Below the pieces are notes generated by a model, which saw nothing but the letters and a program-made list of their open reading frames with translations, was not told the DNA's origin and did not search any database. From NCBI GenBank assembly GCA_945910005.1, contig OX246741.1:53315564-53379563 (forward strand): 64,000 nucleotides of DNA. Direction: 5' to 3'. The translations under genes and the position numbers were made by a program. Source of the stretch: Isoperla grammatica (taxonomy: Eukaryota > Arthropoda > Insecta > Plecoptera > Perlodidae). Position 1 is the stretch's first letter; each line of letters opens with the position of its first letter. Of the stretch, positions 35,931-46,758 are shown one piece after another.

Positions 35931-36475
35931 AAAGCAATTTTAAATAGATAGAAACCAGTGGTTCCGTATAGGCACCGAGATTGGCCACTGATGGCGCTAG
36001 TGAAAACGAATGAAGCGCTCCAAGTGGCAAAGTCGCGCAACAACCTGCTGAAGCAGCGTCGTTCTTCCTACGTCAATAAAGGGAAATTGTGAAAATTGTT
36101 TAATTAAATACGGGTTTTAAAATTTTCGTGCAGATTATGAATCCCATCAGTAAATCTTAAAAAGGCAAGCCACCATTTTAATCAGGACACGTTTGAGACG
36201 TAAAAACAACAAATAACACACAACAAACACAAACAAAACAAGACAATAAAAGCCAAAACAAAAGCACAAAACAAAACAACAATTCAAAATAAATACACAT
36301 CAACAATAAAAAACAAAACAAACACCAAACAAAAACAAGATATATCACAATAATATCCAGCACTATTTTCAACCGCGGAATTAAATCTTCAGCAGTTTGT
36401 TGCTAAATTTGGCCACATATAGCGCTGTATGTACTAACACACGGTGCCTATAGGTGGGTAATAATAATAATAATA
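35931..36475. other. Spacer, possibly internal to an older MITE
   Basis: Contains an AAACAAAACAA-rich low-complexity stretch at 36200-36340. No gene is supported. Confidence 0.4.
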
Positions 36476-36738
36476 ATTTTTTGTATGTATACCCGTTAGG
36501 GTGCACACCAGCTTTACCTGATGTGCCCCTCTTCAGGTGACTTACTAGGTTATTAGGGTGTTTGGATAGTTAGGGAGGAATGTCCGAGGAGTAATAGTAA
36601 GAATCAGTCCCAGCATTCGCCTTTACAACTGAGGAAAACCTCGGAAAAAACCTTCAGTCAGGACTGCCGGCGGCCGGAATCGAACCGGCGACCCCCCGAA
36701 TTAGAGTCTCGCGTCTTACTGCTGAGCCACACTTCGGG
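36476..36738 (-). mobile_element. Near full-length SINE family A
   Basis: On the minus strand: head with CTCAGCAGTAAGACGCGAGA, B box GGTTCGATTCCGGCCGCCGG, TCCTGACTGAAGG body, AACACCCTAATAACCTAGTA, then GGTAAAGCTGGTGTGCACCC and an (ATT)n tail. The 3' tail of short ATT repeats is at the left edge. This is the best copy for reconstructing the family's extent (about 260 bp). Confidence 0.8.
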
Positions 36739-37373
36739 ACTGAAGTAGACGTAAAATAAATAGAAAACAAAGTAATGAATGCCTGACCCGACAACACACA
36801 TCGTGTCTCTGAGATAAGCAAGGTCACCAGTGTCAGTGACGTCATTGGAGTGACGTAGTCGCCATGTGTGATGCGTCACTTCAAGGACTCCTACGCAATT
36901 CCCTAGATGGTGATGATGCTTGCGTGGCGCTACGGCTGTACTTGTTGGAGCAATTATACTGTGCGTGGGCGTGAGAGCTCTGCCAGTACATTGACAACCA
37001 TCACAGTTGCAACATTATTTATAACTATGGTAAACAAAAAATTTAATTTGAAATCAATTTACAAACATGTTTTTTTAAATTTATTTTATTTTATTTTAAT
37101 TTTTATTTATAATTGTTAAACAACTAATTCAAAATTAAAATTTTTTATTTAACGAAACTTAGTATATATTATAAATCATCAACCAATAGCAAGAACGAAT
37201 TTTTTAAAAGGTAAATAAAAAGTGCACAAAGAGCTACGATTAATTCGCTGGGACGAAAATCATTATTTTACAGAAAAAAGAATTTAAAAAAAATACAAGA
37301 TGAATATGTAATTAGGTCACGCATGGATAGCTTGAAAATTACCTCACACGAGTAATGGTATCTTAGTATTGAC
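36739..37373. other. Gene-poor spacer
   Basis: A TGACGTCA lies at 36837-36844. From 37060 on the DNA is AT-rich low complexity. No gene. Confidence 0.45.
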
Positions 37374-37397
37374 GGGGGGGGGGGGGGGGGGGGGGGG
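37374..37397 (+). repeat. Poly-G run (24)
   Basis: Homopolymer of about 24 G, followed by C-rich sequence at 37450-37480. Confidence 0.85.
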
Positions 37398-37679
37398 CAG
37401 GAGGGTCCGCAGAACTATAACGCCCCTCGCGGTGTAGTGCGCCAATTCTCCCCCCTCCCCTCCCACCCTCACATCTGCAGCCGGTGGAGTAAAAACGGTT
37501 TTGTTAATATCAGCAAACTTCACGACTAGTTTACCAACTACGCTAGGGCGCCATTATAATGTTACAACTACTATTCTAGGCCATGCAGCGACCTGTGTTA
37601 CATGTGTACGTACATGTGTTTAGAAGCCCCCGTACAACCTACTTTGAACCCCCCCCCCCGTCCTGGAGGATCACCTGTC

Positions 37680-38010
37680 AGTATCACCCCACGCCACTGT
37701 GTCATACCATACATCTCCGCACGCCACTGCGTCACAGTCACACAGGTGGTTGAGTCACAGCCGAGCTACTCCGCACGCCACTGTGTCAAACCCTACATCT
37801 CCGCACGCCACTGTACCGTACAGGTGGTTGAGTCACAGCCGAGCTACTCCGCACGCCACTGTGTCAAACCCTACATCTCCGCACGCCACTGTACCGTACA
37901 GGTGGTTGAGTCACAGCCGAGCTACTCCGCACGCCACTGTGTCAAACCCTACATCTCAGCACGCCACTGTACCGTACAGGTGGTTGAGTCACAGTCGAAC
38001 GCGTCAATTA
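37680..38010 (+). repeat. 78-bp tandem array, about four units
   Basis: The GAGCTACTCCGCACGCCACT phase repeats at 37763, 37841 and 37919 (78 bp), with a diverged first unit. Each unit has two CTCCGCACGCCACTG words, so it is itself an internal dimer. An open frame of about 138 codons spans it because 78 is divisible by three. Confidence 0.9.
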
Positions 38011-38114
38011 TTAATTGATTGTTCTAAGTGCTACACAACTCCCACAGCTGATGTCACTGCTCACACTTATCACATTACAAGCTCACAAGTACCCTTATCA
38101 GAGCACGTGATGGA

Positions 38115-38735
38115 CAGGCGGCCCTGTCAGCTGAACCAGGGCCGGCATCTATCAGATAATATCATGTCAGGGCCGGCATCTGTCAGCTACTATCATGGCA
38201 ACGCCGAAATCTGTCAGCTACTATCATGTCAGGGCCGACATCTGTCACTACTATCATGTCAGGGCCGACATCTGTCAGCTACTATCATGGCAGGGCCGAA
38301 CTCTGTCAGCAACTATCGTGTCAGGGCCAACATCTGTCAGCTACTATCATGTCAGGGCCGACATCTGTCAGCTACTATCATGGCAGGGCCGACACCTGTC
38401 AGCTACTATCATGGCAGGGCCGACATCTGTAAGCTAATATCATGTCGGGGCCGGGATCTGTCAGCTACTATCATGGCAGGGCCGGCATCTGTCAGCTACT
38501 ATCATGTCAGGGCCGACATCTGTCAGCTACTTTCATGTTAAAGCCAACGTATGTCAGCTACAGACGGAACCAACATTTGTAGCTAAACTGTCATGTCAAG
38601 GCCGACATCTGTCAGCTACTATCATGTCAAGGCCGACATCTGTCAGCTACTATCATGTCAGGGCAAACATCTGTCAGCTACAGACGAAACCGACATTTGT
38701 AGCTATACTGTCACGTCAGGGCCGGCGTCTGTGAG
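38115..38735 (+). repeat. 31-bp tandem array, about 19 units
   Basis: The unit reads AGGGCCGACATCTGTCAGCT then ACTATCATGTC, with substitutions and some 28-bp variants. Towards its right end, units change to forms with GAGCTACAAACAAGTC, approaching the neighbouring 72-bp unit. Confidence 0.9.
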
Positions 38736-38891
38736 CTACAAACAAGTCAGGGCCGTGTGCCAACTACAACTTGTCAGGGCCTGCGTCATTGAGCTATGGT
38801 CGTACCACGGCTGGCGTCCCTGTCAGCCCAAGACAGGGCCGGTATGTGACCCTATACATCGCGGCCCTGCTTTATCTGATGGGGTGTTGGA

Positions 38892-41345
38892 GCCATGCAG
38901 CTAAGTAGCGACACGAACCAGCTACCAGGGCCGGCGCCTGTGAGCTACAGACAAGTCAGGGCCGCCATGCAGCTAAGTAGCGACACGAACCAGCTACCAG
39001 GGCCGGCGCCTGTGAGCTACAGACAAGTCAGGGCCGCCATGCAGCTAAGTAGCGACACGAACCAGCTACCAGGGCCGGCGCCTGTGAGCTACAGACAAGT
39101 CAGGGCCGCCATGCAGCTAAGTAGCGAAACGAACCAGCCACCAGGGCCGGCGTCTGTGAGCTACAGACAAGTCAGGGCCGCCATGCAGCTAAGTAGCGAC
39201 ACGAACCAGCTACTAGGGCCGGCGCTGTGAGCTACAGACAAGTCAGGGCCGCCATGCAGCTACGTAGCGACACGAACCAGCTACCAGGGCCGGCGCCTGT
39301 GAGCTACAGACAAGTCAGGGCCGCCATGCAGCTAAGTAGCGACACGAACCAGCTACCAGGGCCGGCGCCTGTGAGCTACAGACAAGTCAGGGCCGCCATG
39401 CAGCTACGTAGCGACACGAACCAGCTACCAGGGCCGGCACTGTGAGCTACAGACAAGTCAAAGCCGCCATGCAGCTAAGTAGCGACACGAACCAGCTACC
39501 AGGGCCGGCGCTGTGAGCTACAGACAAGTCAGGGCCGCCATGCAGCTAAGTAGCGACATGAACCAGCTACCAGGGCCGGCGCCTGTGAGCTACAGACAAG
39601 TTAGGGCCGCCATGCAGCTAAGTAGCGACACGAACCAGCTACCAGGGCCGGCGCCTGTGAGCTACAGACAAGTCAGGGCCGCCATGCAGCTAAGTAGCGA
39701 CACGAACCAGCTACCAGGGCCGGCGCCTGTGAGCTACAGACAAGTCAGGGCCGCCATGCAGCTACGTAGCGACACGAACCAGCTACCAGGGCCGGCGCCT
39801 GTGAGCTACAGACAAGTCAGGGCCGCCATGCAGCTAAGTAGCGACACGAACCAGCTACCAGGGCCGGCGCCTGTGAGCTACAGACAAGTCAGGGCCGCCA
39901 TGCAGCTAAGTAGCGACACGAACCAGCTACCAGGGCCGGCGCCTGTGAGCTACAGACAAGTCAGGGCCGCCATGCAGCTAAGTAGCGACACGAACCAGCT
40001 ACCAGGGCCGGCGCCTGTGAGCTACAGACAAGTCAGGGCCGCCATGCAGCTGAGTAGCGACACGAACCAGCTACCAGGGCCGGCGCCTGTGAGCTACAGA
40101 CAAGTCAGGGCCGCCATGCAGCTGAGTAGCGACACGAACCAGCTACCAGGGCCGGCGCCTGTGAGCTACAGACAAGTCAGGGCCGCCATGCAGCTAAGTA
40201 GCGACACGAACCAGCTACCAGGGCCGGCGCCTGTGAGCTACAGACAAGTCAGGGCCGCCATGCAGCTAAGTAGTGACACGAACCAGCTACCAGGGCCGGC
40301 GCCTGTGAGCTACAGACAAGTCAGGGCCGCCATGCAGCTGAGTAGCGACACGAACCAGCTACCAGGGCCGGCGCCTGTGAGCTACAGACAAGTCAGGGCC
40401 GCCATTCAGCTAAGTAGCGACACGAACCAGCTACCAGGGCCGGCGCCTGTGAGCTACAGACAAGTCAGGGCCGCCATGCAGCTAAGTAGCGACACGAACC
40501 AGCTACCAGGGCCGGCGCCTGTGAGCTACAGACAAGTCAGGGCCGCCATGCAGCTAAGTAGCGACACGAACCAGCTACTAGGGCCGGCGCTGTGAGCTAC
40601 AGACAAGTCAGGGCCGCCATGCAGCTAAGTAGCGACATGAACCAGCTACCAGGGCCGGCGCCTGTGAGCTACAGACAAGTCAGGGCCGCTATGCAGCTAA
40701 GTAGCGACACGAACCAGCTACCAGGGCCGGCGCCTGTGAGCTACAGACAAGTCAGGGCCGCCATGCAGCTAAGTAGGGACACGAACCAGCTACCAGGGCC
40801 GGCGCCTGTGAGCTACAGACAAGTCAGGGCCGCCATGCAGCTAAGTAGCGACACGAACCAGCTACCAGGGCCGGCGCCTGTGAGCTACAGACAAGTCAGG
40901 GCCGCCATGCAGCTAAGTAGCGACACGAACCAGCTACCAGGGCCGGCGCCTGTGAGCTACAGACAAGTCAGGGCCGCCATGCAGCTAAGTAGCGACACGA
41001 ACCAGCTACCAGGGCCGGCGCCTGTGAGCTACAGACAAGTCAGGGCCGCCATGCAGCTAAGTAGCGACACGAACCAGCTACCAGGGCCGGCGCCTGTGAG
41101 CTACAGACAAGTCAGGGCCGCCATGCAGCTAAGTAGCGACACGAACCAGCTACCAGGGCCGGCGCCTGTGAGCTACAGGTAAGTCAGGGCCGCCATGCAG
41201 CTAAGTAGCGACACGAACCAGCTACCAGGGCCGGCGCCTGTGAGCTACAGACAAGTCAGGGCCGCCATGCAGCTAAGTAGCGACACGAACCAGCTACCAG
41301 GGCCGGCGCCTGTGAGCTACAGACAAGTCATGGCTGCCATGCACA
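38892..41345 (+). repeat. 72-bp tandem array, about 34 units
   Basis: The unit reads AGCTACAGACAAGTCAGGGC, CGCCATGCAGCTAAGTAGCG, ACACGAACCAGCTACCAGGG, CCGGCGCCTGTG. Its first part, from AGGGCCGGCG through ACAAGTC (31 bp), is a relative of the upstream 31-bp unit. Length is a multiple of three, so one frame stays open (up to 360 codons), encoding a 24-residue repeat. Four units lack one C in GGCGCCTGTG, which breaks that frame each time, so I do not call a protein. Confidence 0.95.
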
Positions 41346-41479
41346 CGAACCTTCGCATGCAGCAACATTATCTGATCCACCCTCGCTCTAATTATATAAT
41401 ACCTCTCTGCAGAGAATGATGACGTCACAGGTACTAAGAGGGGTGAGAGGGAGGGGGGTAGATTAAATGCGGCAGCTAG

Positions 41480-41504
41480 CCCCCCCCCCCCCCCCCCCCC
41501 CCCC
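41480..41504 (+). repeat. Poly-C run (25)
   Basis: Homopolymer of about 25 C just after the 72-bp array. A TGACGTCA lies at about 41421. Confidence 0.85.
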
Positions 41505-42355
41505 TATGGCGTCGCGATCACAGGGCCCAGTTAGGGACAATAGGTGGCTCGCAATATTGAGAAGTCTTCAAGATGTTGAAAAAGAGGTACCTGCACGGAT
41601 TGTGGTTTTGTACGAGTTTAAAAATAAATTTAAAATCTTCCAACTATATTAATTTTTACGCTTTGATTTGTGTAGTTAGTTAATTTAATAATTTATAATT
41701 AATTGATTATTGAAATGACAATAATCGTAAAAATAACATTATTTGTTGCAATTTTTAAGTTTATTATTTTGCTCATACAAAACCAAAATCTGCGCAGGTA
41801 TCACTTTTGCATTGTCCAGAAGCTTTCTCATGATATCAATAAAAAAAAAAACGCAATTTGGATCACGTTTACCCTTAAACCGTTTGCAACGTTACTAAAA
41901 TCCTAGTGAGCAACTGTTGCTAAATAAGTGGCATACTTAATTATAGAAAGCGGATTTTGCTTTTGGACGTAAAGCATCCCGCTCTGATAAGGTATAAGAA
42001 ACACTGAAACACATATGCTCTGTTTTAAAACAGTTGGCTAAAATACTTTCCAGAATAAACGAGTTTCTACATTTTTAAGGGATCTTTCTAAACCCCCTCT
42101 CTTGTATTCTAGGCCTGTACGTAACAAGTGATTATGATTTGACTTTCTGCAGCATAGTATTGATCTTTGATGAGCCACTTGTTCTAATTATAAATCCTTG
42201 CATGTCGCAGTGAAACCTGGTACTATGCAACAAGACATTTTCGATTTTGTAATCCCTAGTTTAATTTATTACGCCAACTATTAATGCGTGTTCTAACTGC
42301 CAACGTATAATTATTTGTGACCTCACTCTCGCCGTTTTTAACCTTGTTGAAACGA
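41505..42355. other. AT-rich spacer
   Basis: No coding or repeat signal I can name apart from short poly-A. Confidence 0.45.
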
Positions 42356-42803
42356 ATTTAATAAATAAATAAATAAATAAATAAATAAATTCACATTTAG
42401 AGTCTACCCACTCAGTAACGAAACTGATTTGCAGTGGGAGACTTTAATTTAAAGTGACTAAACCAACCCTGTAGGCTTCGAACACCATCGACGAGTGAGC
42501 GATAACCAATCAAAGATCGATATTTCAAATACGAAACATATGAATCAGTGATTGGACAGTGCGAACACCTGCGGACAAATGCCAGAATCAACGAGGCCGA
42601 TTCAGAACAACTTTGAATTTATTGAGTGCTTCGTTGCTAGGACGGCTCCAAAGTCACCGTTTACAATTATTCCTAAGCGAAGAAGTAATGGAATTGAATC
42701 TACATTAGAAGTTACAAAAACTTCTGCCTGAAGCGGGATTTGAACCCGGGACCTTCTGCATTGGAAGCAAGGATGCTAACCACTGGACCAACGAGCCACC
42801 TTT
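42356..42803 (-). mobile_element. SINE family B with tRNA-Gly-like head
   Basis: The minus strand begins GGTGGCTCGTTGGTCCAGTG, GTTAGCATCCTTGCTTCCAA and then GGTCCCGGGTTCAAATCCCG. A-box-like TGGTCCAGTGGTTAGC, B box GGTTCAAATCC and a TTCCAA anticodon-loop region resemble tRNA-Gly(UCC). The acceptor ends do not pair, so it is not a functional tRNA. The body runs left to GTCTACCCACTC (reverse of 42395) and ends in a (TTTA)n tail seen as AATAAATAAATA at 42358-42390. Related 3' ends lie at 28985, 47410 and 61674. Confidence 0.65.
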
Positions 42804-42879
42804 TATATGTTGTATATTATATAGTGACTGCTTGTGTGTTTTGTGGTTAGGGTCTTCCCTGTATGGTATAAGAAGCCCC

Positions 42880-43140
42880 ATATCAACCTCAGATCCGTAT
42901 TCAATGTCCCTATTATGCGCGCTAGTTCAAACTTCAAAGAAAATTAACAGATTTCTGCGTTCGTTTACACATCCGTACTATGCAGAGTTCCACTGAGTAG
43001 AATGTACAAGCCATATAGCCACGCCCACAATTCCAGGCTACCAACGGATAGTCGTAATTGTCCCTAATGGACACGTTTCAATTAGGTGGTAGCAACTATA
43101 GAAGAAAACTAAGTTGGTACTACTGGACTGATGAGAATAA
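42880..43140 (+). repeat. Unnamed interspersed repeat, copy 2
   Basis: Collinear with 33030-33290: TCAAAGAAAATTAACAGAT, AGCCACGCCCAC, GCTACCAACGGATAG, CCCTAATGGAC and TTAGGTGGTAGC occur in the same order and spacing. Class unknown. Confidence 0.5.
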
Positions 43141-44200
43141 TTAAGTTGAGCCAACTTTACCGCTAGCCAGACATTAAAGTAGAGCGAATTGTTTGCGTGA
43201 CAGCGAAACTATAGAGGCCACCTGGTGAGATTGCAGGTGTTGATGTCAAATGTCAGAGTTGACAGTCAATGCCTGAAGTCTAGAGGTGGGGCAATCAACG
43301 TCGGTACAAACATTACCTGTACAACCGATAAAACGTATCAGATAAATATTCTTTAAATCAATATTATACTGCCATCTTTGATGCGAATCATTTATATGAT
43401 CCTTGAACCCCTGAATATTGTCTTTATGCCTGAACCAAGAATTTGCCGGCCAAACTACCTAACCGTGGGGGTACCTGGTACTCCACTAAGTTCGTATGTT
43501 TAAATCAATACTAATAATCAATCGACCTCATACATCGTGTTATTAAAATAATGTAATCATAAAGTTTGATAATTTAAAAAAATGTATAAATTACAAATTG
43601 TACAAGTTGGTGGGATAGTTGAGTGAATGAAGGGGATCTTCTACATTGTGTTTTAAAATTGTTCTCTTTTGTAATTTCATATTTGTTGTTTCACAGTTTG
43701 TTTTTGACAATGTACAATGTATAGGTGCTTTGCACCACCCACATATTATATTTATGTACAGTATTTACAAAAAAAAATGTAAATTTCAGTCATATCGGTG
43801 TCTTGTGTGTTTTGAGAGTTACAGATGGCTTTTCTACTGTTGCTGAACAGTTTTACCAACCACGCATTTGACATTACCGACGTCACATACATCAACATTA
43901 CTGCCAACCAACTAAAACAATAAATTACTAAAGGTGTGTTTATTCTTAATGGCTCTAATGGAGACGATTCTTGTTGCTTTATCATCGCCATTAGTGATGA
44001 TAGATTAGCACAGATAGGATTGTGAGTGTGTGTGATAACAGACACGTTATGGCGTTACGTAAAGGGGTCGCCCTGATAACAGCAGAGCTGCGCATTGCGC
44101 CATCTTTCATTGATTTCGGTGCATTCAATTTCTGCCGCACAATTTCTCGATTATTATTTTTTTTGCTATGGATTATATATATTTTGGGGGAAATTTTGTG
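43141..44200. other. Gene-poor spacer
   Basis: Short frames overlap on both strands near 43650-44045 with no recognisable domain. Otherwise AT-rich. Confidence 0.45.
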
Positions 44201-44201
44201 A

Positions 44202-44370
44202 GGGCTCAGCTGTAAGACGCGATACTCTAATTCAGAAGGTCACCGGTTCGATACCGGCCACCAGCAGTCCATACTGTAGGTTATTTGCGAGGTTTCCAAA
44301 GTCACAAGGTAAATATTGGGATTGAGCCATATTAACAGCCCTCGGACATTCCTTTCCAACTATTCCAAAT
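44202..44370 (+). mobile_element. SINE family A, diverged
   Basis: Head GGCTCAGCTGTAAGACGCG, ACTCTAATTCAGAAGGTCAC, B box GGTTCGATACCGGCCACC and CAGTCCATACTG follow the family order. The 3' half is decayed. Confidence 0.65.
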
Positions 44371-44512
44371 ACCGCAATACCGCAATACATAGTGAGTCAA
44401 GAGTGACGAGGATTTCCTTGGGGAGGTTTCCTATACGAAATATAATCATAATAATTAATTACTTCCAATGGGTCTGGGCGCTGTAAACACATGACTCTCC
44501 TCGGGATCGAGT

Positions 44513-44614
44513 GCGTGTGTGCGTGTGCGTGTGCGTGTGCGTGTGCGTGTGCGTGTGCGTGTGCGTGTGCGTGTGCGTGTGCGTGTGCGTGTGCGTGTGC
44601 GTGTGCGTGTGCGT
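44513..44614 (+). repeat. (GTGTGC)n microsatellite
   Basis: About 17 copies of GTGTGC/GCGTGT, an alternating purine-pyrimidine tract. Sequences of this type can adopt Z-DNA in vitro. The minus-strand Ala-His frame across it is an artefact. Confidence 0.95.
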
Positions 44615-44833
44615 GCACAAGGTAATGTGAGTAGCTGTCCCTAGAGATCACTGGTCGGGTCGATGCTCAATAATATAGAGGATATCTCTAGCACGGGGCC
44701 TACCTGGTACCTCCTCACACATCCATCTCAGCCTGGCACTGACATAGGGGGTGGGGGGTCCCGTCAAGGTCACATCGATCGCCTTCACAGGGGTAGCTTT
44801 ATATTTATCATGAGGTCCGGAGTCCTGTGCCCT

Positions 44834-45824
44834 GATTCTGTATGGGCGACGATACGTTTATCTCCGGTTTCAGTTGTTAGAAGAAGGTGATGAGCCAATC
44901 ACCACCTTGCATTCGCCTTCAGCATCGACAAAAACCGCTGATAACTGTATGGGCGACGATAAGTTTATCACCGGTTTCAGTTGTTAGAAGAAGGCGATGA
45001 GCCAATCACCGCCTTGTATTCGCCTTCAGTAACGACTAAAACCGCTGATAACTGTATGGGCGACGATAAGTTTATCACCGGTTTCAGTTGTTAGAAGAAG
45101 GCGATGAGCCAATCACTGCCTTGCATTCGCCTTCAGTAACGACTAAAACCGCTGATAACTGTATGGGCGACGATACATTTATCACCGGTTTCAGTTGTTA
45201 GAAGAAGGCGATGAGCCAATCACCGCCTTGCATTCGCCTTCAGTTACGACTAAAACCGCTGATAACTGTATGGGCGACGATACATTTATCACCGGTTTCA
45301 ATTGTTAGAAGAAGGCGATGAGCCAATCACCGCCTTGCATTCGCCTTCAGTAACGACTAAAACCGCTGATAACTGTATGGGCGACGATACATTTATCACC
45401 GGTTTCAATTGTTAGAAGAAGGCGATGAGCCAATCACCGCCTTGCATTCGCCTTCAGTTACGACTAAAACCGCTGATAACTGTATGGGCGACGATACATT
45501 TATCACCGGTTTCAGTTGTTAGAAGAAGGCGATGAGCCAATCACTGCCTTGCATTCGCCTTCAGTAACGACTAAAACCGCTGATAACTGTATGGGCGACG
45601 ATACATTTATCACCGGTTTCAGTTGTTAGAAGAAGGCGATGAGCCAATCACCGCCTTGCATTCGCCTTCAGTTACGACTAAAACCGCTGATAACTGTATG
45701 GGCGACGATACATTTATCACCGGTTTCAATTGTTAGAAGAAGGCGATGAGCCAATCACCGCCTTGCATTCGCCTTCAGTAACGACTAAAACCGTTGATAA
45801 ATTTATCGTCGCCCATACAGAATC
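44834..45824. mobile_element. MITE whose interior is nine tandem 107-bp units
   Basis: The left end GATTCTGTATGGGCGACGAT is exactly inverted at the right end, and GCCCT lies immediately outside both ends (44829-44833 and 45825-45829), a 5-bp target duplication. Inside, a 107-bp unit repeats nine times from 44838 (44838, 44945, 45052 and so on to about 45800). Each unit keeps part of the left terminus (CTGTATGGGCGACGATA), then TTATCACCGGTTTCAGTTG and the inverted pair AGAAGGCGA / TCGCCTTC. So the original MITE was a hairpin of roughly 150 bp and most of it was later amplified in tandem within its own termini. No protein. Confidence 0.85.
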
Positions 45825-46003
45825 GCCCTGCTGGGGACACCACAAGGATTGAAATCAGATCTGTTTACTAAATATAAAAATAATGATTATAATTATTTGC
45901 TGGAGCGGTGGGAAGAAATAGAAGCACGAAGGCTGTGGGAGGAGATACGAAGAAGCAGGAAAGAAGAATAAATTGGTATTTTTCTATTCCAAAGTATATT
46001 AAA
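45825..46003 (+). pseudogene. Coding-like fragment between two MITEs
   Basis: One frame is open from the GCCCT target site to the TTAA site, about 59 codons. It is rich in charged residues: an E/R/W-rich stretch with LLERWEEIEARRLWEEIRRS near its middle, followed by R/K and an aromatic stretch ending in PKYIK. If the TTAA-flanked MITE at 46004-46686 is removed, the same frame continues about 23 more codons from 46691 to about 46758. If the upstream MITE is removed, it continues back to a TGA at 44811. A reading frame continuing through two insertion sites suggests an older coding sequence, perhaps a transposase or host exon. I recognise no family, and A/G-rich composition could mimic this. 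Confidence 0.25.
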
Positions 46004-46686
46004 GGGTTAGTCAGATGAAAAACTAAAACACTATCATTTGTATATGTCCACCCTCAAATATGGAAAACATGACTAAAAGATACCATACTTTAAAAGCAGG
46101 CGGTTAAAAAATTAAAGAACACGCGATTTTTTGGTTTGTTGCTACCAAGTAGCACCGAGCAACTTCACTCATGGTAATTCCCATAAACAAAAAATGTTGC
46201 CTCGAGATAGTAAAACCAATGGTAAAACCACCGCTAAAATAGGGCACTTATCAAAAATCGATCAGGAGGTTTAATGTGCATCGTTTCCCTACCGATAACA
46301 TGCTTCTTAGTTCGAACGTGTTCTTCTACAAAACGCCCTGCAATTAATTTTCTTGTGACTTGATGTGAAGAAAAGTTGCAATCTGTTTTGAGCGGCACTG
46401 TCCGCAGTCGCCGAGTGTTTCGCGGAGCACTGGCTGGTCTCATATAAAACAATGAGTGCTCTGTCTACCAGGCAGGCGTTAGCGACCTCAGAACCGATAC
46501 AGCTGTACTACGCTTTAAAAGAAATATGCGGCAGAGCTTGCGAAGTGAATCTTATAGAATAGCTAAATGTTCACTATTTTTTTTCTTGCATTGAAGCAAC
46601 CTATATCAATTTTATTTTACACATAACTGAATTTCATGCACTTATGACTCATTGGTGATTTTTTAGTTTATCATCTGACTATTCCT
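46004..46686. mobile_element. piggyBac-type MITE flanked by TTAA
   Basis: The left end AGGGTTAGTCAGATGAAAAA and the right end, whose reverse complement is AGGAATAGTCAGATGATAAA, are inverted repeats of about 30 bp. TTAA lies directly outside both (46000-46003 and 46687-46690), the hallmark target site of piggyBac-superfamily elements. The 680-bp interior has only a 72-codon minus-strand frame (46234-46452) without transposase motifs, so the copy is non-autonomous. Part of the interior recurs at 35790-35930. Confidence 0.75.
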
Positions 46687-46758
46687 TTAAAACATATCCG
46701 CTCATTGGTTTCAATGTTTTTTTCACCCACTCGGTGGTTTACGAATCTGCTGTACTTC

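Noticed and set aside
38895..41419. Proline/glutamine-rich repeat protein of 360 codons
   Set aside because: It is the 72-bp array read in one frame. Four one-base deletions interrupt it and no start or splice context supports a gene.
42720..42803. Functional tRNA-Gly gene
   Set aside because: A and B boxes are present, but the acceptor strands do not pair and a SINE body follows.
44397..44651. Ala-His repeat frame
   Set aside because: It is a translation of the GTGTGC microsatellite.
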